From NCBI GenBank assembly GCA_913056225.1, contig CAJXMQ010000047.1:1-7552 (forward strand): DNA of 7,552 nt, written 5' to 3'. Shown piece after piece: positions 1 to 6,294 of this stretch (position 1 is the first letter of the stretch; the number at the start of each line of letters is the position of its first letter). The DNA is from an uncultured Micrococcales bacterium. Lineage in GTDB: Bacteria > Actinomycetota > Actinomycetes > Actinomycetales > Microbacteriaceae. The position numbers and the translations under genes were made by a program. The notes below the pieces were generated by a model that had not been told where the DNA came from, did no database searches, and saw nothing but the letters and a program-made list of their open reading frames with translations.

Positions 1-5
1 CTGAC

Positions 6-470
6 TCAGATTCCTATTTGCTTTCTAAGCATGTCAACGTGCCCCTTTGCTTTCACGTTATAAAACGCATGGGCAATGTTTCCATCCTCATCAATTACAA
101 ATGTTGAACGAATCACACCCTCGTATTCTTTCCCATACATCTGCTTCAATCCGTAAGCCCCATAGAGCTTTTGAACCTCGTTTTCAGGGTCCGAAAGCAT
201 CGGGAAGTTCAGACTCTCTTTTTGTCTAAACTTGTCCAGTTTGGCCGGTTTGTCAGGGCTTACGCCAATAACTGAATAGCCGAGTGACTTAAGGGAATTG
301 AGGTTGTCTCTGAAATCGCAGGCCTGGTTGGTGCAACCAGGAGTTCCAGCCGCAGGGTAAAAATACAGAATCGTTTTCTGACCCTTAAAACTTTCCGATG
401 ACATTTCGTTTTCTTCGCTGTCCAACAGTTTGAACGCGGGGGCTTTGTCGCCTTTTTCTAATTTGCTCAT
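6..470 (-). CDS. bcp: Thioredoxin-dependent thiol peroxidase, Bcp/PrxQ-type peroxiredoxin
   Basis: A 154-residue cytosolic peroxiredoxin that should reduce hydrogen peroxide and organic hydroperoxides with electrons from thioredoxin. The active-site block PAAGTPGCTNQACDFRD carries the peroxidatic Cys46 (in the TPGCT motif) and Cys51, five residues on, the usual resolving position in atypical 2-Cys Bcp enzymes. The conserved RSTFVID strand, with Arg121, follows in the C-terminal half. Length matches the family (about 150-160 aa) and the gene is complete, ending in TGA at 6-8. It starts with ATG 24 nt after the crtYd stop on the same strand. A GGAGG lies about 12 nt upstream of the ATG, rather far for a Shine-Dalgarno site. 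It is probably transcribed with crtYc-crtYd; a role in protecting carotenoids or retinal from peroxides is only inferred from this position. Family assignment is very secure. Confidence 0.95.
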   Translation of the reverse strand: MSKLEKGDKAPAFKLLDSEENEMSSESFKGQKTILYFYPAAGTPGCTNQACDFRDNLNSLKSLGYSVIGVSPDKPAKLDKFRQKESLNFPMLSDPENEVQKLYGAYGLKQMYGKEYEGVIRSTFVIDEDGNIAHAFYNVKAKGHVDMLRKQIGI

Positions 471-494
471 GCAATTAACAAGCCTCCCCGAGGT

Positions 495-797
495 TTAGCT
501 ATTCCCCTTGGAAGGTTTCACCTTTGACCAAACAAACATGGTGAGGCTCACGAGGGCAAAACCAAAAAATAAGTCCTCTACGGGGGCAAACGCAACCCTC
601 GTTCCACCAATGGCGTCAGGGTTGTAGGTGACAATCTCATTGAAAGTCAGGTAGCCGTTGGTCAAAAGCTGGAAAAAGACAACAATTCCATACGCTAGCC
701 AAAAGCGTATGTCAGATAGCAAACCCGTCTTCAAGACAAATATCTCGGCCAGAACGACGATCACGATTGCCGCTTGGGCTAATAGAAAATAGGGCAT
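495..797 (-). CDS. crtYd: Lycopene beta-cyclase subunit (CrtYd-type, heterodimeric)
   Basis: A 100-residue membrane protein, probably the second subunit of a heterodimeric lycopene beta-cyclase converting lycopene to beta-carotene with CrtYc. Three hydrophobic segments are visible (roughly residues 3-22, 31-50 and 72-92). The lycopene-cyclase-domain signature is at residues 65-80, a GTRVAFAP stretch leading into PVEDLFF (72-78); the acidic ED pair is the conserved and presumed catalytic element. Its ATG overlaps the crtYc stop by one base (TAATG), so translation is likely coupled; an AGG six nt upstream is a weak ribosome site. Length is typical for the split subunit. Compared with the second pair at 4115-4716, this subunit sits beside the retinal-forming blh, which is why I call it the beta-type. 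Ring specificity is inferred from context, not from a diagnostic residue. Confidence 0.88.
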   Translation of the reverse strand: MPYFLLAQAAIVIVVLAEIFVLKTGLLSDIRFWLAYGIVVFFQLLTNGYLTFNEIVTYNPDAIGGTRVAFAPVEDLFFGFALVSLTMFVWSKVKPSKGNS

Positions 798-1153
798 TAG
801 GACCTAACCGCCTTTCTGATTCTCGCTAACCATTTTTGAACTGTTGGCAAAAAATTTCGAACACCTTCAAGGGTCAACATTGCAGCTATAGGAATGATGA
901 TGAAAAACAGGTACTCCTCGAGTGGGATGTTCAGGGGTCCATAGATTCCGAGAGTTTGCGCTGGATCGAAAAACCAGTGGCCTTGGGCAATAGCGTAGGC
1001 ATCCCAAGCCACAAAAAATGGGACCACGATGGCAAGGGTTTTCAATACTCTCTTCGGGTCTCGCAACACCCTTGTGTCAAAGGCGAATTCAAGCCACCAG
1101 GAGGCAACAACCACGAAGCCCAACATTGCCATGTAGGACCATTCTCCAAACAA
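797..1153 (-). CDS. crtYc: Lycopene beta-cyclase subunit (CrtYc-type, heterodimeric)
   Basis: A 118-residue integral membrane protein, probably the first subunit of the CrtYc/CrtYd lycopene beta-cyclase. Visible marks are SWWLEF near the N terminus (18-23), a WD pair (50-51) leading into AIAQGHWFFDP (54-64), and the cyclase signature PLEEYLFF (77-84) with the conserved EE pair; the tail is basic. The frame opens with TTG at 1151-1153, preceded by AGAAGG with a 5-nt spacer. An in-frame ATG at 1130-1132, preceded by GGAGAA nine nt upstream, is the alternative and would remove seven residues. I prefer the TTG because SY just before it fits the usual N-terminal pattern of the family as I remember it. 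The gene diverges from blh with only 37 nt between them and overlaps crtYd by one base. The beta-type call rests on the neighbourhood and the GHWFFD/PLEE motif pair. Confidence 0.88.
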   Translation of the reverse strand: MFGEWSYMAMLGFVVVASWWLEFAFDTRVLRDPKRVLKTLAIVVPFFVAWDAYAIAQGHWFFDPAQTLGIYGPLNIPLEEYLFFIIIPIAAMLTLEGVRNFLPTVQKWLARIRKAVRS

Positions 1154-1158
1154 GCGAG

Positions 1159-1164
1159 CCTTCT
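1159..1164 (-). promoter_or_regulatory. Ribosome binding site supporting the TTG start of crtYc
   Basis: Read on the minus strand this is AGAAGG, part of GAGAGAAGG, five nt upstream of the TTG at 1151-1153. It is the main sequence support for the non-ATG start. It lies where a -35 element of the blh promoter would be expected on the opposite strand, so the two signals share the 37-nt divergent gap. Confidence 0.6.
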
Positions 1165-1178
1165 CTCTTGGCTTCTTC

Positions 1179-1184
1179 TAAAAT
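1179..1184 (+). promoter_or_regulatory. Candidate -10 box of blh, consistent with a leaderless transcript
   Basis: TAAAAT fits the TANNNT actinobacterial -10 pattern and ends exactly six nt before the blh ATG. With a usual -10 to +1 distance, transcription would begin at or next to the A of the ATG. No Shine-Dalgarno site is visible before this ATG, which fits a leaderless mRNA. No good -35 hexamer was found 16-19 nt upstream, which is common in actinobacteria but weakens the call. Confidence 0.5.
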
Positions 1185-1190
1185 CGAGTC

Positions 1191-2132
1191 ATGCAATCAC
1201 AGCTGACGCTTCTGAATCGTCTCCGATTGATTTCCCGACTGGCAATTCTATTCGGAATTTCGGTTGGCGTTTTTCACCTCTTGGTTGGGGGCATCTCGAT
1301 TGAAGTGCAAGTACTGTTGGCGCTATTGGCCCTTGCAGTTGGAATCCCTCACGGGGCAGTCGACCACTTGGTAACTGTTCCGAAAATGGCCTCTCTCCGG
1401 ATGGTTATTTTTCTAAGCGTTTATCTGGCTGCGGTTGGTTTGGCCATTTGGTTTATTCTCAGCGCCAACCTTTTGGGGTTTCAGCTTGTGGTTCTAATGA
1501 GCGCTATTCACTTCGGGATTGGTGATGCAGCCTTTATTTCAGAAATCGATTCTCGCAATCAAAGAAATAGCCTTCCCAAAATTCCCTATGCGATTGCAGC
1601 TGGCTTCACCCCAGTGATGATTCCGTTGGTGAATCAACAAAGCTCCGAGGCGCTGGCGGCGGTGAATCCTGCTTTGATTGGCTGGGCAGGAGCTTTAGAA
1701 AGCTGGTTGTATTTCGGCATGATTGGGATTGCACTGGCCTCGATTATTTGGATGGCTGTTGCCAAGCGCGCGGATGCCGCTTTTGATATTTCTCTGCTGC
1801 TGGCAATATCTCTGTTTACTCCGCCTTTGGTGGCATTCGCTTTTTACTTTGGTCTCTGGCACGCACTGAGACACACCGGCAGGCTAAGCCTGGAACTTCC
1901 CGCTTCGGTAAAGGCTCACACCTCAAATCTGACAGGCAAGGCTTTCTGGTCTTCTGTGAATGCCGGGGTACCAGCTCTAGTTTTGGTAGTTGCTTTCACG
2001 ATAGGCCTGGCTGTCACGATTGGACTAAACCTCAGCACTGAGTTTTTATGGATTTTATTGGTTGTAATCTGGGCACTAACGGTGCCACACATGGCACTCA
2101 CCGCCAGATTAGACATGAGGGCATTGAAATGA
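1191..2132 (+). CDS. blh: Beta-carotene 15,15'-dioxygenase, Brp/Blh family (retinal-forming)
   Basis: A 313-residue polytopic membrane protein that should cleave beta-carotene centrally with O2 to two retinal molecules. The family signature GIPHGAVDH is at residues 51-59, SAIHFG at 104-109, and GLWHALRH at 221-228, with PHM at 299-301. His54 (or His58), His107, His224 and His228 match the order and the H-x3-H spacing of the iron ligands known from Brp/Blh enzymes; that mapping is from memory, not from an alignment. Several hydrophobic helices span the protein. The ATG at 1191 is the first possible start, because an in-frame TAA at 1179-1181 blocks extension. It diverges from crtYc/crtYd, the likely source of its substrate, and its stop overlaps the next gene as ATGA. 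The expected product implies a microbial rhodopsin elsewhere in the genome. Family membership is secure; activity is inferred. Confidence 0.93.
   Translation: MQSQLTLLNRLRLISRLAILFGISVGVFHLLVGGISIEVQVLLALLALAVGIPHGAVDHLVTVPKMASLRMVIFLSVYLAAVGLAIWFILSANLLGFQLVVLMSAIHFGIGDAAFISEIDSRNQRNSLPKIPYAIAAGFTPVMIPLVNQQSSEALAAVNPALIGWAGALESWLYFGMIGIALASIIWMAVAKRADAAFDISLLLAISLFTPPLVAFAFYFGLWHALRHTGRLSLELPASVKAHTSNLTGKAFWSSVNAGVPALVLVVAFTIGLAVTIGLNLSTEFLWILLVVIWALTVPHMALTARLDMRALK
2117..2121 (+). promoter_or_regulatory. Ribosome binding site fixing the start of the PLP enzyme
   Basis: GAGGG lies seven nt upstream of the ATG at 2129-2131, inside the last codons of blh. It supports this start over an ATG further upstream at 2048, which would add 27 residues with no family resemblance, all overlapping blh. 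The arrangement suggests translational coupling with blh. Confidence 0.7.
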
Positions 2133-3277
2133 CAGATCAACTGCAAATTCTGAGAAGTCGAAAAAGTGTCAAGTGGCAAAAGTTTCCCAATGATGTGATT
2201 CCAATGCACGTTGCTGAGATGGATTTTCCTATCTCAGATGCAATCAAGTCAGCCATTATTTCGATGACTGAAAAAGACGACCTCGGCTATGCTTTCCCGC
2301 TACCTGAATTGGGAATCGCATTCAGTGATTTCTCGTCCAGGCACTGGGGATTCAGGGTCAATCCAGAGTTGGTTTTGCCAGCAACCGACGTAGGAGTTGC
2401 AGGTGTGGAATTGTTACGCTCCCTGATTCCAAATGGGGGTCGGGTCCTGGTGAACTCACCAATTTATGCTTCGTTTAGAAAATGGATTTTCGAGGCTAAA
2501 TCGGAAATCATAGACGCGCCACTCTCGCTTGAAGGCAGAGCATGGAAATTGGACTTGGATGCCATCGAGACGGCCTTCAAATCTGGCATCGATGTTTATC
2601 TGCTCTGCTCTCCACACAACCCGGTTGGCGCTGTTCATTCAAAAGCGGATCTAGAGAAGATTGCGGAGTTAGCTTCAGAACACGGCGTGACCGTAATTGC
2701 CGATGAAATTCATGCACCACTCACCCACTCATCAGAAACCTTCGTCCCATTCGCGTCTGTCTCTGAGGCGGCCAGGGATGTTGGAATCACCATCACCTCT
2801 AGCTCGAAAAGCTTCAACACAGCTGGGGTCAAGGGTGGTCTAATTTCATTTGAAAGCGAAAAGCTCAAGCAATCCGCAACAGAAAAGCTACCGATGGCGG
2901 TTCCCTACAGAACATCTATTTTGGGAATTGCTGCAATGATCGCAAGCTTCACTGATTCTGATAAGTGGCTTAGCAAAACAGTGACTCAAATCGAGAAAAA
3001 CTTTGAGTTACTGAACCACCTACTTTCCAATTCTGGTTGGGCAAAAACATTTGATGAAAAGGCAACCTATTTGGCATGGCTGGACGTAGGAGGTCTTGGC
3101 CTGGATCAACCAGCCAAAGAGATATTGGAAAAGGCAAGGGTTGCAGTTGTGCCAGGAAGTGATCACTCAATTGACGATCAAGGTTATAAGCAATACGTGC
3201 GAATGAATCTTGGAACTTATCCAGAGATCATCGAGCAGGCAGTCGAGTCAATCAGCTCGTTTGCAAAAACTCGATAA
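2129..3277 (+). CDS. MalY/PatB-type PLP-dependent aminotransferase / putative cystathionine beta-lyase
   Basis: A 382-residue cytosolic fold-type I PLP enzyme of the class I/II aminotransferase group, closest in motif pattern to the MalY/PatB C-S beta-lyases. Seen in order: the N-terminal PMHVAEMDFP (25-34), CSPHNPVG (160-167) with Asn164, IADEIHAPL (190-198) with Asp192 expected to bind the pyridine nitrogen, and SSSKSFN (224-230) with Lys227 as the Schiff-base lysine. YVRMNLGT (356-363) provides Arg358 as the likely carboxylate-binding arginine. All key residues are present and the length is normal (about 380-390 aa). The start is set by GAGGG and by the ATGA overlap with blh. Family members cleave cystathionine or cysteine, or transaminate; the true substrate cannot be read here. 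Its 3' end runs 26 bp into crtEb on the other strand. Why it is coupled to a retinal-forming gene is unclear. Confidence 0.88.
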   Translation: MTDQLQILRSRKSVKWQKFPNDVIPMHVAEMDFPISDAIKSAIISMTEKDDLGYAFPLPELGIAFSDFSSRHWGFRVNPELVLPATDVGVAGVELLRSLIPNGGRVLVNSPIYASFRKWIFEAKSEIIDAPLSLEGRAWKLDLDAIETAFKSGIDVYLLCSPHNPVGAVHSKADLEKIAELASEHGVTVIADEIHAPLTHSSETFVPFASVSEAARDVGITITSSSKSFNTAGVKGGLISFESEKLKQSATEKLPMAVPYRTSILGIAAMIASFTDSDKWLSKTVTQIEKNFELLNHLLSNSGWAKTFDEKATYLAWLDVGGLGLDQPAKEILEKARVAVVPGSDHSIDDQGYKQYVRMNLGTYPEIIEQAVESISSFAKTR

Positions 3278-4118
3278 TTATCAAACTAACAACGGCTCCG
3301 GCGAAAATATTGAGCCACAGAAAGCTTTTCCAACCCCAATTTGCTTTTTCACAATCTTCGTCTGACAGGTTCCAATAGGGAATCAGAATTCCGACATAGG
3401 GGATCAGCGCTATTGCCGCTATTGCCTGAGGTGGACCAGAACCGACCAACAAAACAGCGGAGAGCAAATACAGGCCAACCGCAAGCCTCACAGTCCAACG
3501 AGCGCCGACAGTGGTGGCAATCGAACCAATGTTTGCCAGTCTGTCTGCCTTTACGTCTTGGACCGCACCAAAGGCGTGTGAAGCCATGGACCAAAAAAAC
3601 AGCGCGCCAATAATCGGCAAGGTTAGAACCAGTTGGTCAGCAGAACCTGCAACCGAAATTGCAAACACAAGAGGCCCGGTGAAGTGGGCTGCGCTGGTCA
3701 TCGAATCTAAAAAGGGAATCTCTTTGAAGCGAAGACCCTTAATTGAATACGCCACGACACTAAACAAAGTGACAAGCAGAATTACAGAGCTCAGCAAATC
3801 ACTAATGAAAAACAAATAGGCAGAAAACGGGGCAGCAATTCCAAAGGCGGCAATCAAAGTTGCCCTGTGTAGCTCGGGCTTTAGCAGAGCCCCTTCAATC
3901 CCGCCTTTTCTTGGGTTGGCCAAATCACTCTGGTAATCAAAAACATCGTTGATTCCATACATCAAAAGGTTGTAGGGAATCAGAAAGAAAAAAGAACCAA
4001 TCCAAAAAAGAGCGTCAAATTCACCTGCGATCAGTAGGTATGCCACTGCAAACGGAAATGCAGTGTTAATCCAGGAGATTGGCCGAGAAGATTGAGCGAT
4101 TAGAAAAAAATTGTTCAT
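3252..4118 (-). CDS. crtEb: Lycopene elongase, CrtEb/LbtBC-type UbiA prenyltransferase
   Basis: A 288-residue polytopic membrane prenyltransferase that should add two C5 units from DMAPP to lycopene, giving the C50 skeleton (flavuxanthin type). The first aspartate-rich motif is NDVFDYQSD (57-65), followed by NPRKGGIEGAL, a stretch characteristic of carotenoid C50 elongases within the UbiA superfamily. The second motif is QDVKADR (187-193), followed by NIGSIATTVGA. Around eight or nine hydrophobic helices are evident. Length is close to the roughly 287 aa of corynebacterial CrtEb. Its ATG overlaps the crtYf stop (ATGA, 4115-4118) and no Shine-Dalgarno site is visible, so it probably depends on translational coupling. 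It is last in the crtB-crtI-crtYe-crtYf-crtEb order known from Corynebacterium. Its 3' end overlaps the convergent PLP enzyme gene. A chlorophyll or quinone prenyltransferase role is unlikely in this context. Confidence 0.92.
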   Translation of the reverse strand: MNNFFLIAQSSRPISWINTAFPFAVAYLLIAGEFDALFWIGSFFFLIPYNLLMYGINDVFDYQSDLANPRKGGIEGALLKPELHRATLIAAFGIAAPFSAYLFFISDLLSSVILLVTLFSVVAYSIKGLRFKEIPFLDSMTSAAHFTGPLVFAISVAGSADQLVLTLPIIGALFFWSMASHAFGAVQDVKADRLANIGSIATTVGARWTVRLAVGLYLLSAVLLVGSGPPQAIAAIALIPYVGILIPYWNLSDEDCEKANWGWKSFLWLNIFAGAVVSLIIIEFLQTS

Positions 4119-4402
4119 AACCGAATTCGAACGAAGTTGTAAACGGATGGTATTAGCACCAGCGCAACCAGCGTGTAGGCAAAATCCTCTATCGGGGCGA
4201 CACCCAGGCGAATCCCAGAAATTTTCTCTGGGTCGTAGTCAACAATTCCGCTCGCAATAATCAGGTTGTCAAAAACAAGTGTCAGAAACAACATCACTGC
4301 CGCTGCCACGCTTAGTGGCTTAGGGGATAACCACTTGCGCATCAAAAACGCATAGATCGCAAAAACGGAAAGCACTGAGATTGTTAGCAGGATGTAGGTC
4401 AT
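4115..4402 (-). CDS. crtYf: C50 carotenoid cyclase subunit (CrtYf-type)
   Basis: A 95-residue membrane protein of the lycopene-cyclase-domain family, expected to pair with CrtYe to cyclise the ends of the C50 product of CrtEb. Three hydrophobic segments can be seen (about 3-20, 31-50 and 73-92). Key motifs are FDN (44-46), GIVDYDPEKISG (52-63) and APIEDFAY (69-76), with the conserved ED pair. It differs from the paralogous CrtYd at 495-797, which has PVEDLFF at the equivalent place, so the two are not a recent duplication. The ATG overlaps the crtYe stop as ATGA (4399-4402), and GGAGAAG lies eight nt upstream of it. The subunit could make epsilon, gamma or beta rings (decaprenoxanthin, sarcinaxanthin or C.p.450 type); gene order favours the CrtYe/Yf label, but ring type remains open. 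Confidence 0.87.
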   Translation of the reverse strand: MTYILLTISVLSVFAIYAFLMRKWLSPKPLSVAAAVMLFLTLVFDNLIIASGIVDYDPEKISGIRLGVAPIEDFAYTLVALVLIPSVYNFVRIRL

Positions 4403-4716
4403 TTCAGCTTCTTCTCCGCGAATCGATAAACAACCAAAGTTGAATAGCTGAGCAAAATTAGGAAAAACAGCTCTTCCAAAGGAAGCTCTGGAGCCAACAG
4501 AATTCCGGAAACATGCTCCGCCGGTCCAATGAAGAAAATCCCCAGTTCAATTCCAACCAAGTCCCACGCTAAGAAAACAGCAACCCCGACCAATACCGCC
4601 AAAATGGTTGCGATTGGAGAAACAAACAAGGCCAAGCCATGCCTACGGTCTATTGCTCCCGTTCCCAAAATTGAGACAATCAAAGCAGCAAGGTAGCCAA
4701 ATCCGATCAATTCCAT
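4399..4716 (-). CDS. crtYe: C50 carotenoid cyclase subunit (CrtYe-type)
   Basis: A 105-residue membrane protein, probably the first subunit of the C50 carotenoid cyclase. It shows an N-terminal hydrophobic segment, a second one around 28-50 ending in AWD (50-52), GIELGIFFIG (55-64), and the signature PELPLEELFF (76-85) with the conserved EE pair, then a third hydrophobic stretch and a basic tail. CrtYc at 797-1153 has GHWFFDP where this protein has GIFFIG, so the two first subunits are clearly diverged. The ATG at 4714-4716 abuts the crtI stop (TAA at 4717-4719), and a GGAAAGG lies about 10 nt upstream. Its stop overlaps crtYf. It lies directly between crtI and the crtYf-crtEb pair, which ties it to the C50 branch. 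Family call is strong; exact ring chemistry is not determined. Confidence 0.87.
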   Translation of the reverse strand: MELIGFGYLAALIVSILGTGAIDRRHGLALFVSPIATILAVLVGVAVFLAWDLVGIELGIFFIGPAEHVSGILLAPELPLEELFFLILLSYSTLVVYRFAEKKLK

Positions 4717-6294
4717 TTAGCTCAGCCCTTTCCATTCTGATTGAGGTGTTAGCTCATGTTCGATCGGGCCATTCGATGAATCATCAGTGAGGTGCTTATA
4801 AACAAGCTCTGCGCCAATGAGGCACATAGGCAGGCCAATGCCAGGAATTGTGTTGTGGCCTGAGTAGAAAAGGTTTTTCAGCTTCTTGGAGCGGTTCTGC
4901 GGCCTGAAGAAAGCACTTTGACGAAGAGTGTGCGCCATTCCCAAGGCCGTTCCACTCCATGCGTTGAACTCGTTAACGAAATCGGCAGGACCCACAGTTC
5001 TGCGAACGACCACTCGTTCTCGAAGGTCTTTAATGCCCGCCCAGTCGCCAAGCTGGTCGATGATTTCATCGGCTCTTTTTTCCAAAGCCTCATCGCCCTC
5101 TCCGTTTATGCCACCAGAACCAATCGATGGGTCCGCTGCGGAGGGAACAAGAATGAAGATATTTTCATAGCCCTCTGGCGCCACGGTGTCATCAGTCTTG
5201 GAGGGCATGCAGACATACATGTTTGCAGGGTCGGGGATAGTGCGCTTGCCATCGGCTTTTGCAAATACCTCTTTGAAGCCACCCTCCCAGTCTTGGGTGA
5301 ATAGCAGCGTGTGGTGCTCAAGCTGTTCAATTTTGCCTTTGACGCCCAGGTGAATCAGCAAAGCTGAAGGGCCGGGAGTCTTTTTAGCCCAAAACGACTC
5401 TGGGAAGGTCTGCTTGTGACGGGGGAGCAGTTTGGTTTCAACGTGATGCAGGTCAGCGGATCCAACCACCACATCAGCTTCGTACTTCACGTCCCCAACC
5501 ATCACTCCGGTTGCCTGGTCTCCATTGCACAAGATCTTGGTGACCTCGGAGTTTGTGTTGATCTGAACTCCATGCTGAACAGCCAGCCTTTCAGCGGCCT
5601 CAATCAAGGTGAACATCCCGCCCTTGGGGTAGAACACTCCAATGTTCATGTCCACATGGGTCATCAAGTGATACATGCTTGGAGTCTCATAAGGGCTTGC
5701 GCCCAAAAACACAGCCGGGTAGTCCAAGATTTTTTTCAATCTTTCATCTTTGAAAAACTGCCCAGCGTAGCTATCGAGCGATGTGGTCAAAAACTTGATG
5801 AACTTGCCAGCCTGTCGAACTACTTCTGGGTTTGTGAAACCTTTGGCGTTTTTGAAATTTGTGTACAAAAAATTTTTGATGCTTAGTTGATAGGCGTTTT
5901 CAGCGCTGGCAACATATTTCTCAAGTGAGGCGGAGCCACCCTGCTCGATTCCTTCAAACATCTCCCTGTTTTTCGCTAAGGAATCACGAACAATAATTGG
6001 CTCTTCATATCCTTCAACGATTGTTTTGTAGGCGGGGTCTAGTTGAATCAGATCCAGTTCTTTTTCAGCCGTTGTTCCCATGAGTTTGAAAAACTGATCA
6101 AAAGCATCTGGCATTAGGTACCAACTGGGGCCCATGTCGAATTTGAAGCCGTCTTTTTCCCAGAGGTATGCGCGACCGCCAATGCTTTCCCTGGATTCTA
6201 AAACAGTGACCTTCATGCCTGATTTGGCTAAAAGCGCTGCGGTTGCCAGACCTGCAATTCCAGCACCAATTACTATCGCTGTTTTTTCTGTCAA
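4717..6294 (-). CDS. crtI: Phytoene desaturase (CrtI-type, lycopene-forming)
   Basis: A 525-residue FAD-dependent desaturase expected to carry out the four desaturations from phytoene to all-trans lycopene at the membrane. The N-terminal Rossmann motif is GAGIAGLATA (10-19) with Glu33 at the end of the second strand, then IGGRAYLWEKDGFKFDMGPS (38-57), typical of the CrtI/CrtN group. The C-terminal FAD-binding signature runs from LFYSGHNTIPGIGLP to GAELVYKHL. Length is in the normal range of 490-550 aa. The start codon is TTG at 6292-6294, overlapping the crtB stop as TTGA; it is supported by AGGAG seven nt upstream and by the canonical N terminus beginning directly after it. No frame disruption is seen. 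Other CrtI-like enzymes (diapophytoene desaturase, ketolase CrtO) are less likely given crtB upstream and C50 genes downstream. Confidence 0.95.
   Translation of the reverse strand: MTEKTAIVIGAGIAGLATAALLAKSGMKVTVLESRESIGGRAYLWEKDGFKFDMGPSWYLMPDAFDQFFKLMGTTAEKELDLIQLDPAYKTIVEGYEEPIIVRDSLAKNREMFEGIEQGGSASLEKYVASAENAYQLSIKNFLYTNFKNAKGFTNPEVVRQAGKFIKFLTTSLDSYAGQFFKDERLKKILDYPAVFLGASPYETPSMYHLMTHVDMNIGVFYPKGGMFTLIEAAERLAVQHGVQINTNSEVTKILCNGDQATGVMVGDVKYEADVVVGSADLHHVETKLLPRHKQTFPESFWAKKTPGPSALLIHLGVKGKIEQLEHHTLLFTQDWEGGFKEVFAKADGKRTIPDPANMYVCMPSKTDDTVAPEGYENIFILVPSAADPSIGSGGINGEGDEALEKRADEIIDQLGDWAGIKDLRERVVVRRTVGPADFVNEFNAWSGTALGMAHTLRQSAFFRPQNRSKKLKNLFYSGHNTIPGIGLPMCLIGAELVYKHLTDDSSNGPIEHELTPQSEWKGLS

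Noticed and set aside
481..493. CCTCcccGAGG between bcp and crtYd, considered as a terminator
   Set aside because: A 4-bp stem with 3-nt loop and no T-run; more likely it only contains the ribosome-site-like GGAGG of bcp on the minus strand.
836..1303. Plus-strand open frame of 155 codons opposite crtYc and overlapping the start of blh
   Set aside because: It lies over two well-supported genes, shows no family motif, and its frame is explained by codon bias of crtYc on the other strand.
2048..2128. Upstream ATG that would lengthen the PLP enzyme by 27 residues
   Set aside because: The extension lies wholly inside the end of blh and resembles nothing in the family; the ATG at 2129 has a good ribosome site and the expected N terminus.
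3273..3282. Perfect palindrome GATAATTATC at the convergent gene ends
   Set aside because: Ten A+T-rich bases without loop or T-tract; too short to call a terminator or operator, and partly coding on both strands.
3294..3316. Inverted repeat GGCTC...GAGCC near the convergent junction, considered as a terminator
   Set aside because: Only a 5-bp stem with a 13-nt loop, inside crtEb coding sequence, and with no following T-run on either strand.
4104..4110. Seven-base A/T run right after the crtEb start, with similar runs at 3593-3599 and in crtI at 5730-5736, considered as phase-variation tracts
   Set aside because: Runs of seven are short for slippage switching and arise naturally from Phe and Lys codons at this base composition; all frames are intact.
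5416..5886. Plus-strand open frame of 156 codons inside crtI
   Set aside because: It is antisense to conserved crtI sequence, has no recognisable domain and no ribosome site; a shadow frame.
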